The notes below the pieces were generated by a model. It was not told the origin of the DNA. It worked only from the letters and a program-made list of their open reading frames with translations, and made no database searches. From SIG575 sp045643165 (lineage in GTDB: Bacteria > Bacillota > Clostridia > Oscillospirales > Acutalibacteraceae), in the NCBI GenBank assembly GCA_045643165.1, contig JAZUKF010000111.1, positions 1 to 7,898 of the forward strand: a stretch of DNA of 7,898 nucleotides, in the 5' to 3' direction. The position numbers and the translations under genes were made by a program. Of the stretch, positions 1 through 6,275 are shown piece by piece (position 1 is the stretch's first letter; every line of letters starts with the position of its first letter).

Positions 1-241
1 TTCGACCTGATAATGAGCGGGTTTTTGAACAGAATTTTGTGCGGAGGATGCAGGCGGGCTGACGCCCGGCAAAGACGACAAGCATAATTATGCCGAAAAC
101 ACGCCATTTCAGGCGGGTTCGTATAAGTGCGTTATGCTTAAATAAAGTACCGTTTTGCGTGGGAAGTACCGAACGGTAAAAAGAGGGGATGTAATGCTTT
201 TGTTTTGCTCAAACCAGTAGGGGACGGCACACACCGTAATA
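1..241. other. Gene-poor, relatively GC-rich segment of unknown nature
   Basis: No credible complete gene is seen here. By eye the first ~110 bases are clearly richer in G and C than the rest of the window. The segment contains a short GC hairpin (55-59 with 64-68, loop TGAC), a 12-bp perfect palindrome GCATAATTATGC (82-93), an inverted repeat TACCGTT/AACGGTA (148-154 and 172-178), and a direct repeat AAGTACCG (145-152 and 164-171). On the minus strand one frame stays open from 208 to the left edge, but it has no ATG with a ribosome binding site and no motif I recognise. Because it sits just downstream of a transposase remnant, it may be debris of a mobile or repeated element. That is inference. 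Confidence 0.35.
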
Positions 242-334
242 TTATTCAATATAATATTTATCCTCTGCCCATTTTGCAGGATTATTTTCAATGTATTCCG
301 CAATTCGCAAATAATCATTTTCATCACGGATAAC
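242..334 (-). pseudogene. 3' remnant of an IS200-like / REP-associated Y1 transposase
   Basis: Reading the minus strand from 334 to a TAA at 244-242 gives 30 residues beginning VIRDENDYLRIAEYIENN, followed by PAKWAEDKYYIE. This matches my memory of the C-terminal end of the Y1_Tnp / TnpA_REP (RAYT) family, where a segment like 'HDHIIR(D/N)E.DY..I..YI..NP.KW..D.YY' follows the catalytic tyrosine region. Upstream in the same frame the expected 'W..S.HDH' does not appear and a stop occurs within about 75 bases, so the HUH motif and most of the domain are missing. A tryptophan-containing stretch in a neighbouring frame (about 355-343) could be the frameshifted continuation. The piece is non-functional. 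I am fairly sure of the family and less sure of the limits. Confidence 0.7.
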
Positions 335-484
335 GTCGGATGGTGTTGAACTTTCGTCCATAATAAGTGATATATTCTCAATATACACATATCAACTTTC
401 GCAACAATTATATTGCAAAACTGTTTATAAGTCAATGAAGTCGCACTATTTCTTCCGTTCTCTCTTTTTCATTCCTTCATTAGC

Positions 485-513
485 AAAGGGACTTCATTCA
501 AAAAAGTCCCTTT
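485..513. repeat. 10-bp perfect inverted repeat overlapping the tRNA terminator
   Basis: AAAGGGACTT at 485-494 is the exact reverse complement of AAGTCCCTTT at 504-513, leaving a 9-nt loop. The right arm (504-513) is also part of the 500-517 arm of the main terminator hairpin, so the two hairpins cannot form at once. The left arm closely repeats 526-535 (AAAGAGACTT), as if one terminator arm had been duplicated. It could be a secondary terminator for minus-strand transcription or a relic of duplication. Confidence 0.55.
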
Positions 514-539
514 TGTCGGTAGACAAAAGAGACTTTTTT
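500..539 (-). terminator. Rho-independent terminator of the serine tRNA operon
   Basis: Positions 500-517 pair with 522-539 around a GGTA loop in an almost perfect long stem with one wobble pair, flanked by A and T runs. On the minus strand the hairpin begins 2 nt after the CCA of tRNA-Ser(GCU) and ends in a run of six T. A T run is present at the other side too, so it could also stop plus-strand transcripts. Confidence 0.85.
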
Positions 540-541
540 GT

Positions 542-632
542 TGGCGGAGAAGGAGAGACTCGAACTCTCGCGCCGGTTACCCGACCTACGCCCTTAGCAG
601 GGGCGCCTCGTCACCAACTTGAGTACTTCTCC
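542..632 (-). tRNA. tRNA-Ser (anticodon GCU)
   Basis: The minus strand folds into a class II tRNA of 91 nt including an encoded CCA (544-542). The acceptor stem GGAGAAG (632-626) pairs with CTTCTCC, followed by discriminator G. The anticodon stem CGCCC/GGGCG encloses loop CTGCTAA, giving anticodon GCU, which reads AGC and AGU serine codons. A long variable arm (GTCGGG..CCCGGC) follows, as expected for serine tRNA, and the T arm has GAGAG-TTCGAGT-CTCTC. It lies 54 bp downstream of tRNA-Ser(UGA) and is followed at once by a terminator, so the two are very probably one transcript. Confidence 0.95.
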
Positions 633-686
633 ATTGGTAGCGTTCTTCTCAAAATATGAACAAGCAAAAAGCTTTATTTACAAAAG

Positions 687-775
687 TGGCGGAGAGAGTG
701 GGATTCGAACCCACGGTACGTTGCCGTACGACGGTTTTCAAGACCGTTCCGTTATAACCACTTCGGTATCTCTCC
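687..775 (-). tRNA. tRNA-Ser (anticodon UGA)
   Basis: The minus strand folds into an 89-nt class II tRNA with CCA encoded at 689-687. The acceptor stem is GGAGAGA (775-769) with TCTCTCC, discriminator G. The anticodon stem ACGGT/ACCGT encloses CTTGAAA, giving UGA, which reads UCA and other UCN codons. The variable arm is long (GTACGG..CCGTAC) and the T arm carries GGGTTCGAATCCC. It is the first gene of a two-tRNA serine operon, starting about 8 nt after the predicted transcription start. Confidence 0.95.
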
Positions 776-789
776 GTTTGCACCTTGTT

Positions 790-818
790 ATACTAACACA
801 AATGTGTAAATTTGTCAA
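790..818 (-). promoter_or_regulatory. Promoter of the serine tRNA operon
   Basis: On the minus strand a perfect TTGACA -35 box (818-813) is followed after exactly 17 bp by TAGTAT (795-790), a four-of-six match to TATAAT. The predicted start lies near 783, a few bases before the tRNA-Ser(UGA) acceptor stem. Spacing and position fit a sigma-A-type stable RNA promoter. Confidence 0.75.
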
Positions 819-821
819 CAC

Positions 822-866
822 TTTTTTAAAAGAAAAACAGAAAAAATCCGAAATTCTTTTAAAAAA
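822..866. repeat. AT-rich 13-bp inverted repeat between the phosphatase gene and the tRNA promoter
   Basis: TTTTTTAAAAGAA (822-834) is the exact reverse complement of 854-866, with a 19-nt loop. It lies 14 bp after the phosphatase stop codon and just before the tRNA -35 box, so it could act as a weak terminator for the typA operon. The stem has only one G-C pair and each arm is itself A/T symmetric, so chance in AT-rich DNA is a real alternative. Confidence 0.35.
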
Positions 867-879
867 CTTTTACCGTAAT

Positions 880-1530
880 TTAAAGAATAATATTTTTGAC
901 TTCGTCGGCAGTTTTTGCAATATGATCCGCACCTGCATTGCAAAGTTCTTCCTCATAATCGAAGCCGAAAACAACGCCGATACAGGGGATGCCGACTTTC
1001 TTTGCACCGAGAACATCATAATGTCTGTCGCCCACCATAATAATTTTCTCGTTACCCGTTTCGGTAAGATTTGAAATTGCCCTTAAAATAATATCTTCTT
1101 TACCCTCTGTTTTGGAGTGCAGAATATCACCGCATACGGTATCGAACAGGTCATAAATGCCGACCTTTTTCAATATTCTTTCAAAAAACACTTCCGGCTT
1201 GGATGATGCAATGGCAAGTTTCACACCGTTATTGCGAAGGGATTTAAGCAAATCTTCAACACCGTCAAAAAGTTTCAGCCTGTACATGGCATTATCAATA
1301 TAAAGTTCACGGTATTTTGCAACAAGTTTTTCCGCCAAATCATCGTCAACACCGATAACATCAACAAATCCGTTGTGAAGCGGCGGACCGAGGAAAGCAT
1401 TTAACGCATCCTTTTCCGGGATGGGAAGATTGTACGCTTCCAAAGCATAAACTATGCTGTCGAAAACGCCTTCTCTTGTGTCTGCTATTGTTCCGTCAAA
1501 ATCGAATACGGCAATATCATATTCCGACAT
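880..1530 (-). CDS. HAD-superfamily phosphatase, phosphoglycolate phosphatase type
   Basis: A cytosolic Mg-dependent phosphatase of HAD subfamily IA, 216 residues, the usual size for PGP/PpaX-like or 5'-nucleotidase-like members. Motif I is DFDGT at 10-14 (Asp10 nucleophile, Asp12 acid/base). An alpha-helical cap spans roughly 18-85. Motif II is the ASSK stretch around Ser109, motif III Lys is probably Lys144, and motif IV is GDRHYD at 167-172 with Asp168 and Asp172 as metal ligands. All catalytic residues are present. The ATG at 1530 is preceded by GGAGGA (1544-1539), 8 bases away. The gene follows typA by 18 bp and its ribosome binding site lies right after the typA stop, so it is probably co-transcribed. 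Substrate cannot be told from sequence: phosphoglycolate, pyrophosphate and nucleotide monophosphates are all options in this family. Confidence 0.92.
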   Translation of the reverse strand: MSEYDIAVFDFDGTIADTREGVFDSIVYALEAYNLPIPEKDALNAFLGPPLHNGFVDVIGVDDDLAEKLVAKYRELYIDNAMYRLKLFDGVEDLLKSLRNNGVKLAIASSKPEVFFERILKKVGIYDLFDTVCGDILHSKTEGKEDIILRAISNLTETGNEKIIMVGDRHYDVLGAKKVGIPCIGVVFGFDYEEELCNAGADHIAKTADEVKNIIL

Positions 1531-1548
1531 AAAACAAATCCTCCGATT

Positions 1549-3369
1549 TTATTTTTTTCTGAACATCTGTTTCATTCTTAATTCTTTTGAAAGAATTTTC
1601 TTTCTGAGCCTGAGATTTTCGGGAGTAACTTCAAGAAGTTCATCATCTTTGATAAATTCCATGGACTGTTCAAGGCTGAGAACAGAGTGGGGGACAAGCC
1701 TTAAAGCCTCGTCTGCTCCTGCGGAACGTGTGTTTGTCATCTGCTTCTTTTTACATACATTACAGGTAACATCTTCATTTTTGGCACATTCACCCACGAT
1801 CATACCTTCGTAAACTTCAACGCCGGGACCTACAAACATTCTGCCTCTGTCCTGAGTATTGAAAAGTCCGTAGCCTGTTGTTTCGCCTGTTTCATGGGAA
1901 ACGATAGAGCCTCTTTCCCTTGTTTGGATGTCGCCTGTGTAAGGCTCGTAGCCTTGGAAAAGCTGGTTCATAATTCCGTTACCGTTAGTGTCAGTCATAA
2001 ATTCCGACCTGTAACCGATAAGACCTCTTGAGGGGATTTTAAATTCAAGATGTGTAGTACCGCCGTCACGTGTACCCATATTTTCAAGTTCCGCTTTTCT
2101 TGAACCTAATTTTTCGATTACAACACCCACATAGTTTTCAGGCACTTCAACAATGAGAAGTTCAATGGGTTCCAAAAGTTGACCGTTTTCCTCTTTATAA
2201 ATAACTTTCGGTCTTGATACCTGAAATTCATATCCCTCACGTCTCATTGTTTCAATGAGGATCGAAAGATGAAGTTCACCACGTCCGGAAACTTTGAATG
2301 TATCGGTGGTTTCCGTGTCCTCAACCCTCATACTTACGTTGGTTTCAACCTCTTTGTAAAGGCGGTCTCTGATATTTCTCGAAGTAACAAATTTACCCTC
2401 ACGTCCTGCAAAGGGACTGTCATTTACAATAAAATTCATTGAAATGGTGGGTTCGTCGATTTTAATGAAAGGCAACGGCTCAACACAGTCCGGTGCACAG
2501 ATAGTTTCGCCGATATTAAGTCCGTCAATACCGGAAACGCAGATGAGATCACCTAATGAAGCCTCATCAACTTCAATTCTTTTCAAGCCTTCAAACTGAT
2601 AAAGACGTGAGATTTTAACATTCTGAGTTGTTCCGTCAGTTTTACAAAGTACAACACTTTCGCCCTTTTTAACATGACCTCTTTCAACACGTCCCACACC
2701 TATTCTGCCGATATAATCATCATAATCAAGGGATGAGAAAAGCACCTGTGTCGGACCGTCAAGGTCTCCTTCGGGAGCATCAATATTTTCAAGGATTGAT
2801 TCAATAAGCGGACGCATATCGCCTTCACGCACGGAACTGTCAAGGGAAGAATATCCCTCTTTTGCAGATGCATAAACAACGGGGAATTCAAGTTGATCCT
2901 CGTTTGCACCGAGTTCTATAAACAAATCAAGTACCTCGTCAATGACCTCTTCAGGTCTTGCACCGGGACGGTCGATTTTATTGACAACAACAATAACTTT
3001 CTTTTCAAGTCCCAATGCCTTTTTGAGTACAAACCTTGTCTGGGGCATACATCCCTCAAAGGCATCAACCAGAAGGAGAACTCCGTCAACCATCATAAGG
3101 ATACGTTCAACTTCACCGCCGAAATCGGCATGTCCGGGAGTGTCAACAATATTTATTTTAGTATCCTTGTAGTGGATGGAAGTGTTTTTGGAAAGAATTG
3201 TAATTCCTCTTTCTCTTTCCAGGTCATTGGAGTCCATTACTCTGTCCTGCACCTGTTCGTTGCTGCGGAAAGTACCGCTTTGCTTAAGCATTTCATCAAC
3301 AAGAGTTGTTTTACCGTGGTCAACGTGTGCAATAATTGCTATGTTTCTTACGTTTTCTCTTTTGCTCAA
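1549..3369 (-). CDS. typA: TypA/BipA ribosome-associated translational GTPase
   Basis: A GTPase of the EF-G/LepA/TetM group that binds ribosomes and supports 50S assembly and stress or cold growth in the species studied. The 606-residue length fits the family. The G motifs are complete: HVDHGKT (15-21), RGITI around 54-58 (effector region), DTPGH (76-80), NKID (130-133) and SAK (168-170). Domain II follows (about 205-300), then an EF-G-III-like domain with GRGELHLSILIE (about 365-376), an EF-G-V-like domain, and the TypA-specific C-terminal domain. The start is TTG at 3369: it gives the conserved N-terminus just before the P-loop and is preceded by GAAGGTGA (3383-3376) at 6 bases. It heads a two-gene unit with the phosphatase and diverges from the DnaD-domain gene. 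Confidence 0.97.
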   Translation of the reverse strand: MSKRENVRNIAIIAHVDHGKTTLVDEMLKQSGTFRSNEQVQDRVMDSNDLERERGITILSKNTSIHYKDTKINIVDTPGHADFGGEVERILMMVDGVLLLVDAFEGCMPQTRFVLKKALGLEKKVIVVVNKIDRPGARPEEVIDEVLDLFIELGANEDQLEFPVVYASAKEGYSSLDSSVREGDMRPLIESILENIDAPEGDLDGPTQVLFSSLDYDDYIGRIGVGRVERGHVKKGESVVLCKTDGTTQNVKISRLYQFEGLKRIEVDEASLGDLICVSGIDGLNIGETICAPDCVEPLPFIKIDEPTISMNFIVNDSPFAGREGKFVTSRNIRDRLYKEVETNVSMRVEDTETTDTFKVSGRGELHLSILIETMRREGYEFQVSRPKVIYKEENGQLLEPIELLIVEVPENYVGVVIEKLGSRKAELENMGTRDGGTTHLEFKIPSRGLIGYRSEFMTDTNGNGIMNQLFQGYEPYTGDIQTRERGSIVSHETGETTGYGLFNTQDRGRMFVGPGVEVYEGMIVGECAKNEDVTCNVCKKKQMTNTRSAGADEALRLVPHSVLSLEQSMEFIKDDELLEVTPENLRLRKKILSKELRMKQMFRKK

Positions 3370-3375
3370 AATATT

Positions 3376-3383
3376 TCACCTTC
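3376..3383 (-). promoter_or_regulatory. Ribosome binding site fixing the typA TTG start
   Basis: GAAGGTGA on the minus strand lies 6 bases before TTG 3369-3367. No in-frame ATG lies between the site and the P-loop, and starting later would remove the GTP-binding region. This supports TTG as the true start. Confidence 0.8.
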
Positions 3384-3400
3384 AAAAATAATTTCCCGTC

Positions 3401-3429
3401 ATTATATCACATTATCCGAAAATATACAA
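3401..3429 (-). promoter_or_regulatory. Extended -10 promoter of typA
   Basis: On the minus strand TATAAT (3406-3401) is a perfect -10 box preceded by TG one base upstream (3409-3408), the extended -10 arrangement. TTGTAT (3429-3424) sits 17 bp further up as a weak -35. The predicted start near 3394 leaves a leader of about 25 nt carrying the ribosome binding site. Confidence 0.75.
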
Positions 3430-3534
3430 CCTTTATATGCCAAAGAACCTCCGAAAAACACAAATTTCATTGAAGTAAACAACAAGAAATGGAAATAAAA
3501 AAATATTTTGTTGAAAATTTTTTTGAAAATATCC
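3430..3534. other. AT-rich spacer between divergent promoters
   Basis: The stretch between the typA and DnaD-gene promoters is very rich in A and T, with runs such as AAATAAAAAAATATTTT around 3493-3509. I see no gene, riboswitch or clear palindrome in it. It may act as an UP-element-like sequence for the plus-strand promoter, but nothing more specific can be supported. Confidence 0.4.
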
Positions 3535-3564
3535 TTGTAAAATGCAGTCGGAAAAGTGTATAAT
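3535..3564 (+). promoter_or_regulatory. Promoter of the DnaD/helicase-loader operon
   Basis: TTGTAA (3535-3540) and a perfect TATAAT (3559-3564) are separated by 18 bp. The predicted start is near 3571, about 27 nt before the GTG start. The -35 is only a four-of-six match. Confidence 0.7.
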
Positions 3565-3584
3565 AATAAGCAAGTATCTTTTTG

Positions 3585-3592
3585 AGGAGGTG
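3585..3592 (+). promoter_or_regulatory. Strong ribosome binding site for the GTG start at 3598
   Basis: AGGAGGTG is a near-perfect complement of the 16S rRNA 3' end, 5 bases before GTG 3598-3600. It supports GTG rather than the downstream ATG at 3634 as the start. Confidence 0.8.
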
Positions 3593-3597
3593 TAACA

Positions 3598-4626
3598 GTG
3601 AAATATATAATCAATCCGGCATCATGGTCAAGTATGTTTGCCGTTCCCACAGAAGTTGCGGATAAGCACTTACGTCTTGCCGGAGCGGTTCAGTTAAAAG
3701 CACTGTTATGGTTGTTACGCCACTCAAATGATAATGTTGATACGGAAGATATGGCTAATGATTTAGGATTATCAACGGCTGATTTGTCAGATGCGATGTA
3801 CTATTGGATCGAAGCCGGTATCGTTGTGGAAAACGGTAATGATATTGTCTTTAAAAAGAATGATAAAGAAAATTCCGACGATACTGTTATTCCCGAAAGA
3901 AAGGTAAATAAAGAAAAGAATGAGGAAAAGCAAAAAATTCTTCCTGTAATCGAACTTGTAAAGCCCACCATGGATCAGGTTGTGGCAAGGGGAGAAGAGG
4001 ATGCGGAAATCAAATTTCTTTTTAATGAGGCACAGTCGATCCTGGGCAGAACAATAGGTTTTGACGGAATGTCAACTCTCCTGATGATGCACGACGGTTA
4101 CGGTTTACCGGTTGAAGTTATAATGATGATGATTCAGTATTGTAAATCCATCGGTAAGGATTCAAATACGTATCTTTCAAGAATGGGCAAGGATTGGGGA
4201 CAGCGTGAAATTGATACCATCGAAAAAGCGGATGAAATTATTTCCGAACTCCGTGCGGCTGATTCCTTATGGTATGAGTTTAAACGCCGTGCCGGTTTTG
4301 TCAATCCCCAACCCACTTCTTCTCAAAGAAAATATCTGAGCGTATGGTATAATGAATATCATTTTGATATTGAAATGATTTATGCCGCTTACGAGGAAAT
4401 GGCGAATAATACCACGAAATTATCTTTCAGTTACATAAATAAGGTTTTGGAGAACTGGCATAAGGACGGAATTAAAACTCCCGAAGAAGTTGAAAATGCG
4501 AAGAAACTCAGGAAGAAGAAATCGGTTAAGAAATCGGAAAACGGTTCCGTTCCCTCCTACGATATAGACGGATTTATGGAGAAAAACGAAGGGGAAGAAA
4601 TAGTTTACGTGAAAAAAGGTGAATGA
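3598..4626 (+). CDS. DnaD-domain replication initiation protein
   Basis: 342 residues from a GTG start. Residues about 20-85 look like a winged-helix DNA-binding domain (DnaD_N-like: helices AVQLKALLWLLRH and MANDLGLSTADL, then a short beta wing). A charged Lys/Glu-rich linker follows (about 86-115). Two DnaB_2-type (PF07261-like) helical repeats come next: about 138-215, with YLSRMGKDW near 192-200, and about 243-300, with YINKVLENW at 279-287, the YxxxIxxxW-like signature that helps bind DNA. The tail after 302 is basic, then acidic. In Bacillus DnaD acts with DnaB and DnaI to load helicase at the origin. Here the gene directly precedes a DnaI-like loader with a 4-bp overlap, the usual clostridial arrangement. 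Phage and plasmid DnaD proteins exist, but the housekeeping setting favours a chromosomal primosome role. Confidence 0.88.
   Translation: MKYIINPASWSSMFAVPTEVADKHLRLAGAVQLKALLWLLRHSNDNVDTEDMANDLGLSTADLSDAMYYWIEAGIVVENGNDIVFKKNDKENSDDTVIPERKVNKEKNEEKQKILPVIELVKPTMDQVVARGEEDAEIKFLFNEAQSILGRTIGFDGMSTLLMMHDGYGLPVEVIMMMIQYCKSIGKDSNTYLSRMGKDWGQREIDTIEKADEIISELRAADSLWYEFKRRAGFVNPQPTSSQRKYLSVWYNEYHFDIEMIYAAYEEMANNTTKLSFSYINKVLENWHKDGIKTPEEVENAKKLRKKKSVKKSENGSVPSYDIDGFMEKNEGEEIVYVKKGE
4615..4622 (+). promoter_or_regulatory. Ribosome binding site deciding the loader gene start
   Basis: AAAGGTGA ends immediately before the ATG at 4623 but 6 bases before the ATG at 4629. The spacing favours the second ATG. 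The first ATG overlaps the previous stop (ATGA, 4623-4626), so translation is likely coupled in either case. Confidence 0.65.
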
Positions 4627-4628
4627 TA

Positions 4629-5603
4629 ATGGCTTTTGATAAAGCAGTTTACAATAAGGCTTTGGCGGAAATCGAGGAGCGAAGAAGAAACGCCGAGGAT
4701 GACAGAATAAAACGTCATGATGTGTGTGTTGCACGTTTTCCGAGGATTGCACAGTGTGAAAAGGAAATGAGAGATACCGCTCTTGAAACGGTAAAGGTTA
4801 TCGGAATGGGACAGAATGCGGAGCAGTTTGTGAAAAATCTTTCCGAAAAAAACCTTAAAGCCCAGGCGGAAATTGCCGATATCCTTAAAGGTGCCGATTT
4901 GCCCGATGATTATCTTAAAATAAAATATACCTGTCCGGAATGTAATGACACCGGTTTTGTTGAGGGACGTATGTGTTCATGTTTAAGAAAACTTATCCGT
5001 ACCGTTTCTTTTAAAAATCTTTGCGGAAAATTTCCTCTTGAAAAGTCCACATTTGATAATTTTAATTTATCGTTTTATCCGGATTGCACGGATGAAAAAG
5101 GCGTAAATATCAGAAAGAAAATGACGCAGATTTATAATTTCTGCAAGGCTTATGCCGATGATTTCGGTACAGGCTCCGGTAACATTTTGATGATGGGGGA
5201 GACGGGACTTGGTAAAACTCATCTGTCCCTTGCCATTGCCGGAACTGCGATTAAAAAAGGTTACGGCGTAATTTACGGCTCTGCTCAAAATTTGCTGAAC
5301 ACTTTGGAAGATGAAAAATTCGGCAGAATTGAAAACACCGGTGCGGAAAAATCCTTGCTTGAATGTGATTTGCTGATAATTGACGATTTAGGAGCGGAAT
5401 TTTCAACGCCTTACACCGTTTCCGCAGTTTACAACATAATCAATACCAGAATGATGTCGAATAAGCCTGTTATTATCAGTACAAATCTTTCCGTACAGGA
5501 TATTGAGGACAGGTATATGAGAAGAGTTACATCAAGAATATTGGGAGAATACAAAGTTCTGGTTTTCCGTGGCAGGGATATACGTTCCGCCGGGGAGATT
5601 TAA
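4629..5603 (+). CDS. dnaC: AAA+ helicase loader, DnaC/DnaI type
   Basis: A primosomal ATPase expected to load the replicative DnaB-type helicase on DNA. From ATG 4629 it has 324 residues, close to B. subtilis DnaI. Residues about 1-95 are helical and charged, as in the helicase-binding N-domain. A zinc site follows: CPEC (Cys102, Cys105) and CSC (Cys116, Cys118). The AAA+ part has Walker A GETGLGKT (190-197), Walker B LLIIDDLG with Asp252-Asp253, sensor 1 ISTN (283-286), and an arginine-rich box with RRVTSRI (298-304) as likely arginine finger. ATG 4623 would add two residues but lies too close to the ribosome binding site. It overlaps or abuts the DnaD-domain gene. 'dnaC' follows the E. coli naming; in B. 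subtilis that symbol means the helicase. An IS21 IstB is the main look-alike, made unlikely by the DnaD partner and zinc domain. Confidence 0.9.
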   Translation: MAFDKAVYNKALAEIEERRRNAEDDRIKRHDVCVARFPRIAQCEKEMRDTALETVKVIGMGQNAEQFVKNLSEKNLKAQAEIADILKGADLPDDYLKIKYTCPECNDTGFVEGRMCSCLRKLIRTVSFKNLCGKFPLEKSTFDNFNLSFYPDCTDEKGVNIRKKMTQIYNFCKAYADDFGTGSGNILMMGETGLGKTHLSLAIAGTAIKKGYGVIYGSAQNLLNTLEDEKFGRIENTGAEKSLLECDLLIIDDLGAEFSTPYTVSAVYNIINTRMMSNKPVIISTNLSVQDIEDRYMRRVTSRILGEYKVLVFRGRDIRSAGEI

Positions 5604-5633
5604 TTTTAGTTTTTGAAAGGATTTTCACTTTTT

Positions 5634-6263
5634 ATGTCAATAAGAAACAGCGAGAAAATTCCGAAAAAGCCGAAAATACATTCCGTAACCTGGTTTGTTT
5701 GCAGATTGCTTTTGTTTGTTTGGGGAACGGTATTATTCCTTTTCGGATATACTACACAGTTTTTGCAGGCTCTTTTTGCCATTGCCTTTACCCATCTTTG
5801 GGATATGTTTCAGATGTGGGGAGGAAAAACTTTTATAAAAAGAGTGCCTTATTACTGTCAGACACAGCTTAATCTTTTCATCTGCATAGGCTGTGTTGTG
5901 GGTACAACCATGAATATGTTTACGGATTTTGAATATTCCGATATAATTCTGCATACCTTTGCCGGATATATTTCCGCAACATTTATGTTTGAATTTGCAC
6001 CTATAATTAACGGTAAAAACCGTGAGACGGGACCTGCCATGCAGGCTATGTTCGCACTTCTCGGTGCAATGACGTTGCTTATCGGATGGGAATTTTACGA
6101 ATTCAGCATGGACAGGATCTACGGAATGACTCTTCAATGCTCGTCGCCTTTCGGTGAAAGCGGACTTGTGGATACAATGTGGGATTTGATTGACGGTGCA
6201 ATAGGTGCTCTTGCTTCAATGTTTATAAATGCTTTCAGAAAAAATAAAAAGATAAATAATTAA
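5634..6263 (+). CDS. Polytopic membrane protein of unknown function
   Basis: 209 residues with a basic, probably cytoplasmic N-terminus (KKPK, 11-14) and about five or six hydrophobic segments: roughly 19-39, 43-58, 79-97, 103-123, 135-157 and 183-200. Conserved-looking polar residues sit in or near membranes: H107, W152-E153 with E156 and D160 (GWEFYEFSMDR), and a C-terminal GLVDTMWDL (177-185). The WE.xEF / D.xWD pattern reminds me of YjdF/DUF2238-like proteins common in Clostridia, but this is memory, not a search, and no activity is known to me. The ATG at 5634 is chosen; AAAGGA (5617-5621) is 12 bases upstream, rather far, and a TTG at 5613 without a ribosome binding site would add seven residues. 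It lies 30 bp after the loader gene and its stop overlaps the next gene's ribosome binding site. Confidence 0.75.
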   Translation: MSIRNSEKIPKKPKIHSVTWFVCRLLLFVWGTVLFLFGYTTQFLQALFAIAFTHLWDMFQMWGGKTFIKRVPYYCQTQLNLFICIGCVVGTTMNMFTDFEYSDIILHTFAGYISATFMFEFAPIINGKNRETGPAMQAMFALLGAMTLLIGWEFYEFSMDRIYGMTLQCSSPFGESGLVDTMWDLIDGAIGALASMFINAFRKNKKINN

Positions 6264-6275
6264 AGGAGTGGTTAA

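Noticed and set aside
3..62. Open frame at the left edge ending in TGA at 60-62, possibly the end of a gene outside
   Set aside because: Only 19 codons are visible with no motif; a competing minus-strand frame is also open, so neither can be supported.
82..93. GCATAATTATGC palindrome as a repressor operator
   Set aside because: No promoter or gene start lies next to it, and short AT-rich palindromes arise by chance.
109..435. 108-codon minus-strand open frame
   Set aside because: It crosses the transposase remnant in a different frame from the one showing family similarity, has no convincing ribosome binding site and no recognisable domain.
787..792. TATAAC as the -10 box of the tRNA promoter
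   Set aside because: It would be 20 bp from the TTGACA box; TAGTAT at 795-790 gives the standard 17-bp spacer.
435..1074. Two plus-strand open frames over the tRNAs
   Set aside because: They run antisense through two well-folded tRNAs and a terminator; the phrases they encode (such as GEGETRTLAPVTRP, GESGIRTHGT) are the familiar false translations of tRNA T arms.
2893..3498. 201-codon plus-strand open frame opposite typA
   Set aside because: It is antisense to the highly conserved G domain of typA and lacks a domain or ribosome binding site.
4629..5603. IS21 IstB-type transposition helper instead of a replication helicase loader
   Set aside because: There is no IstA, no terminal repeats, and the upstream partner is a DnaD-domain protein; the CPEC...CSC zinc site fits DnaI-like loaders.
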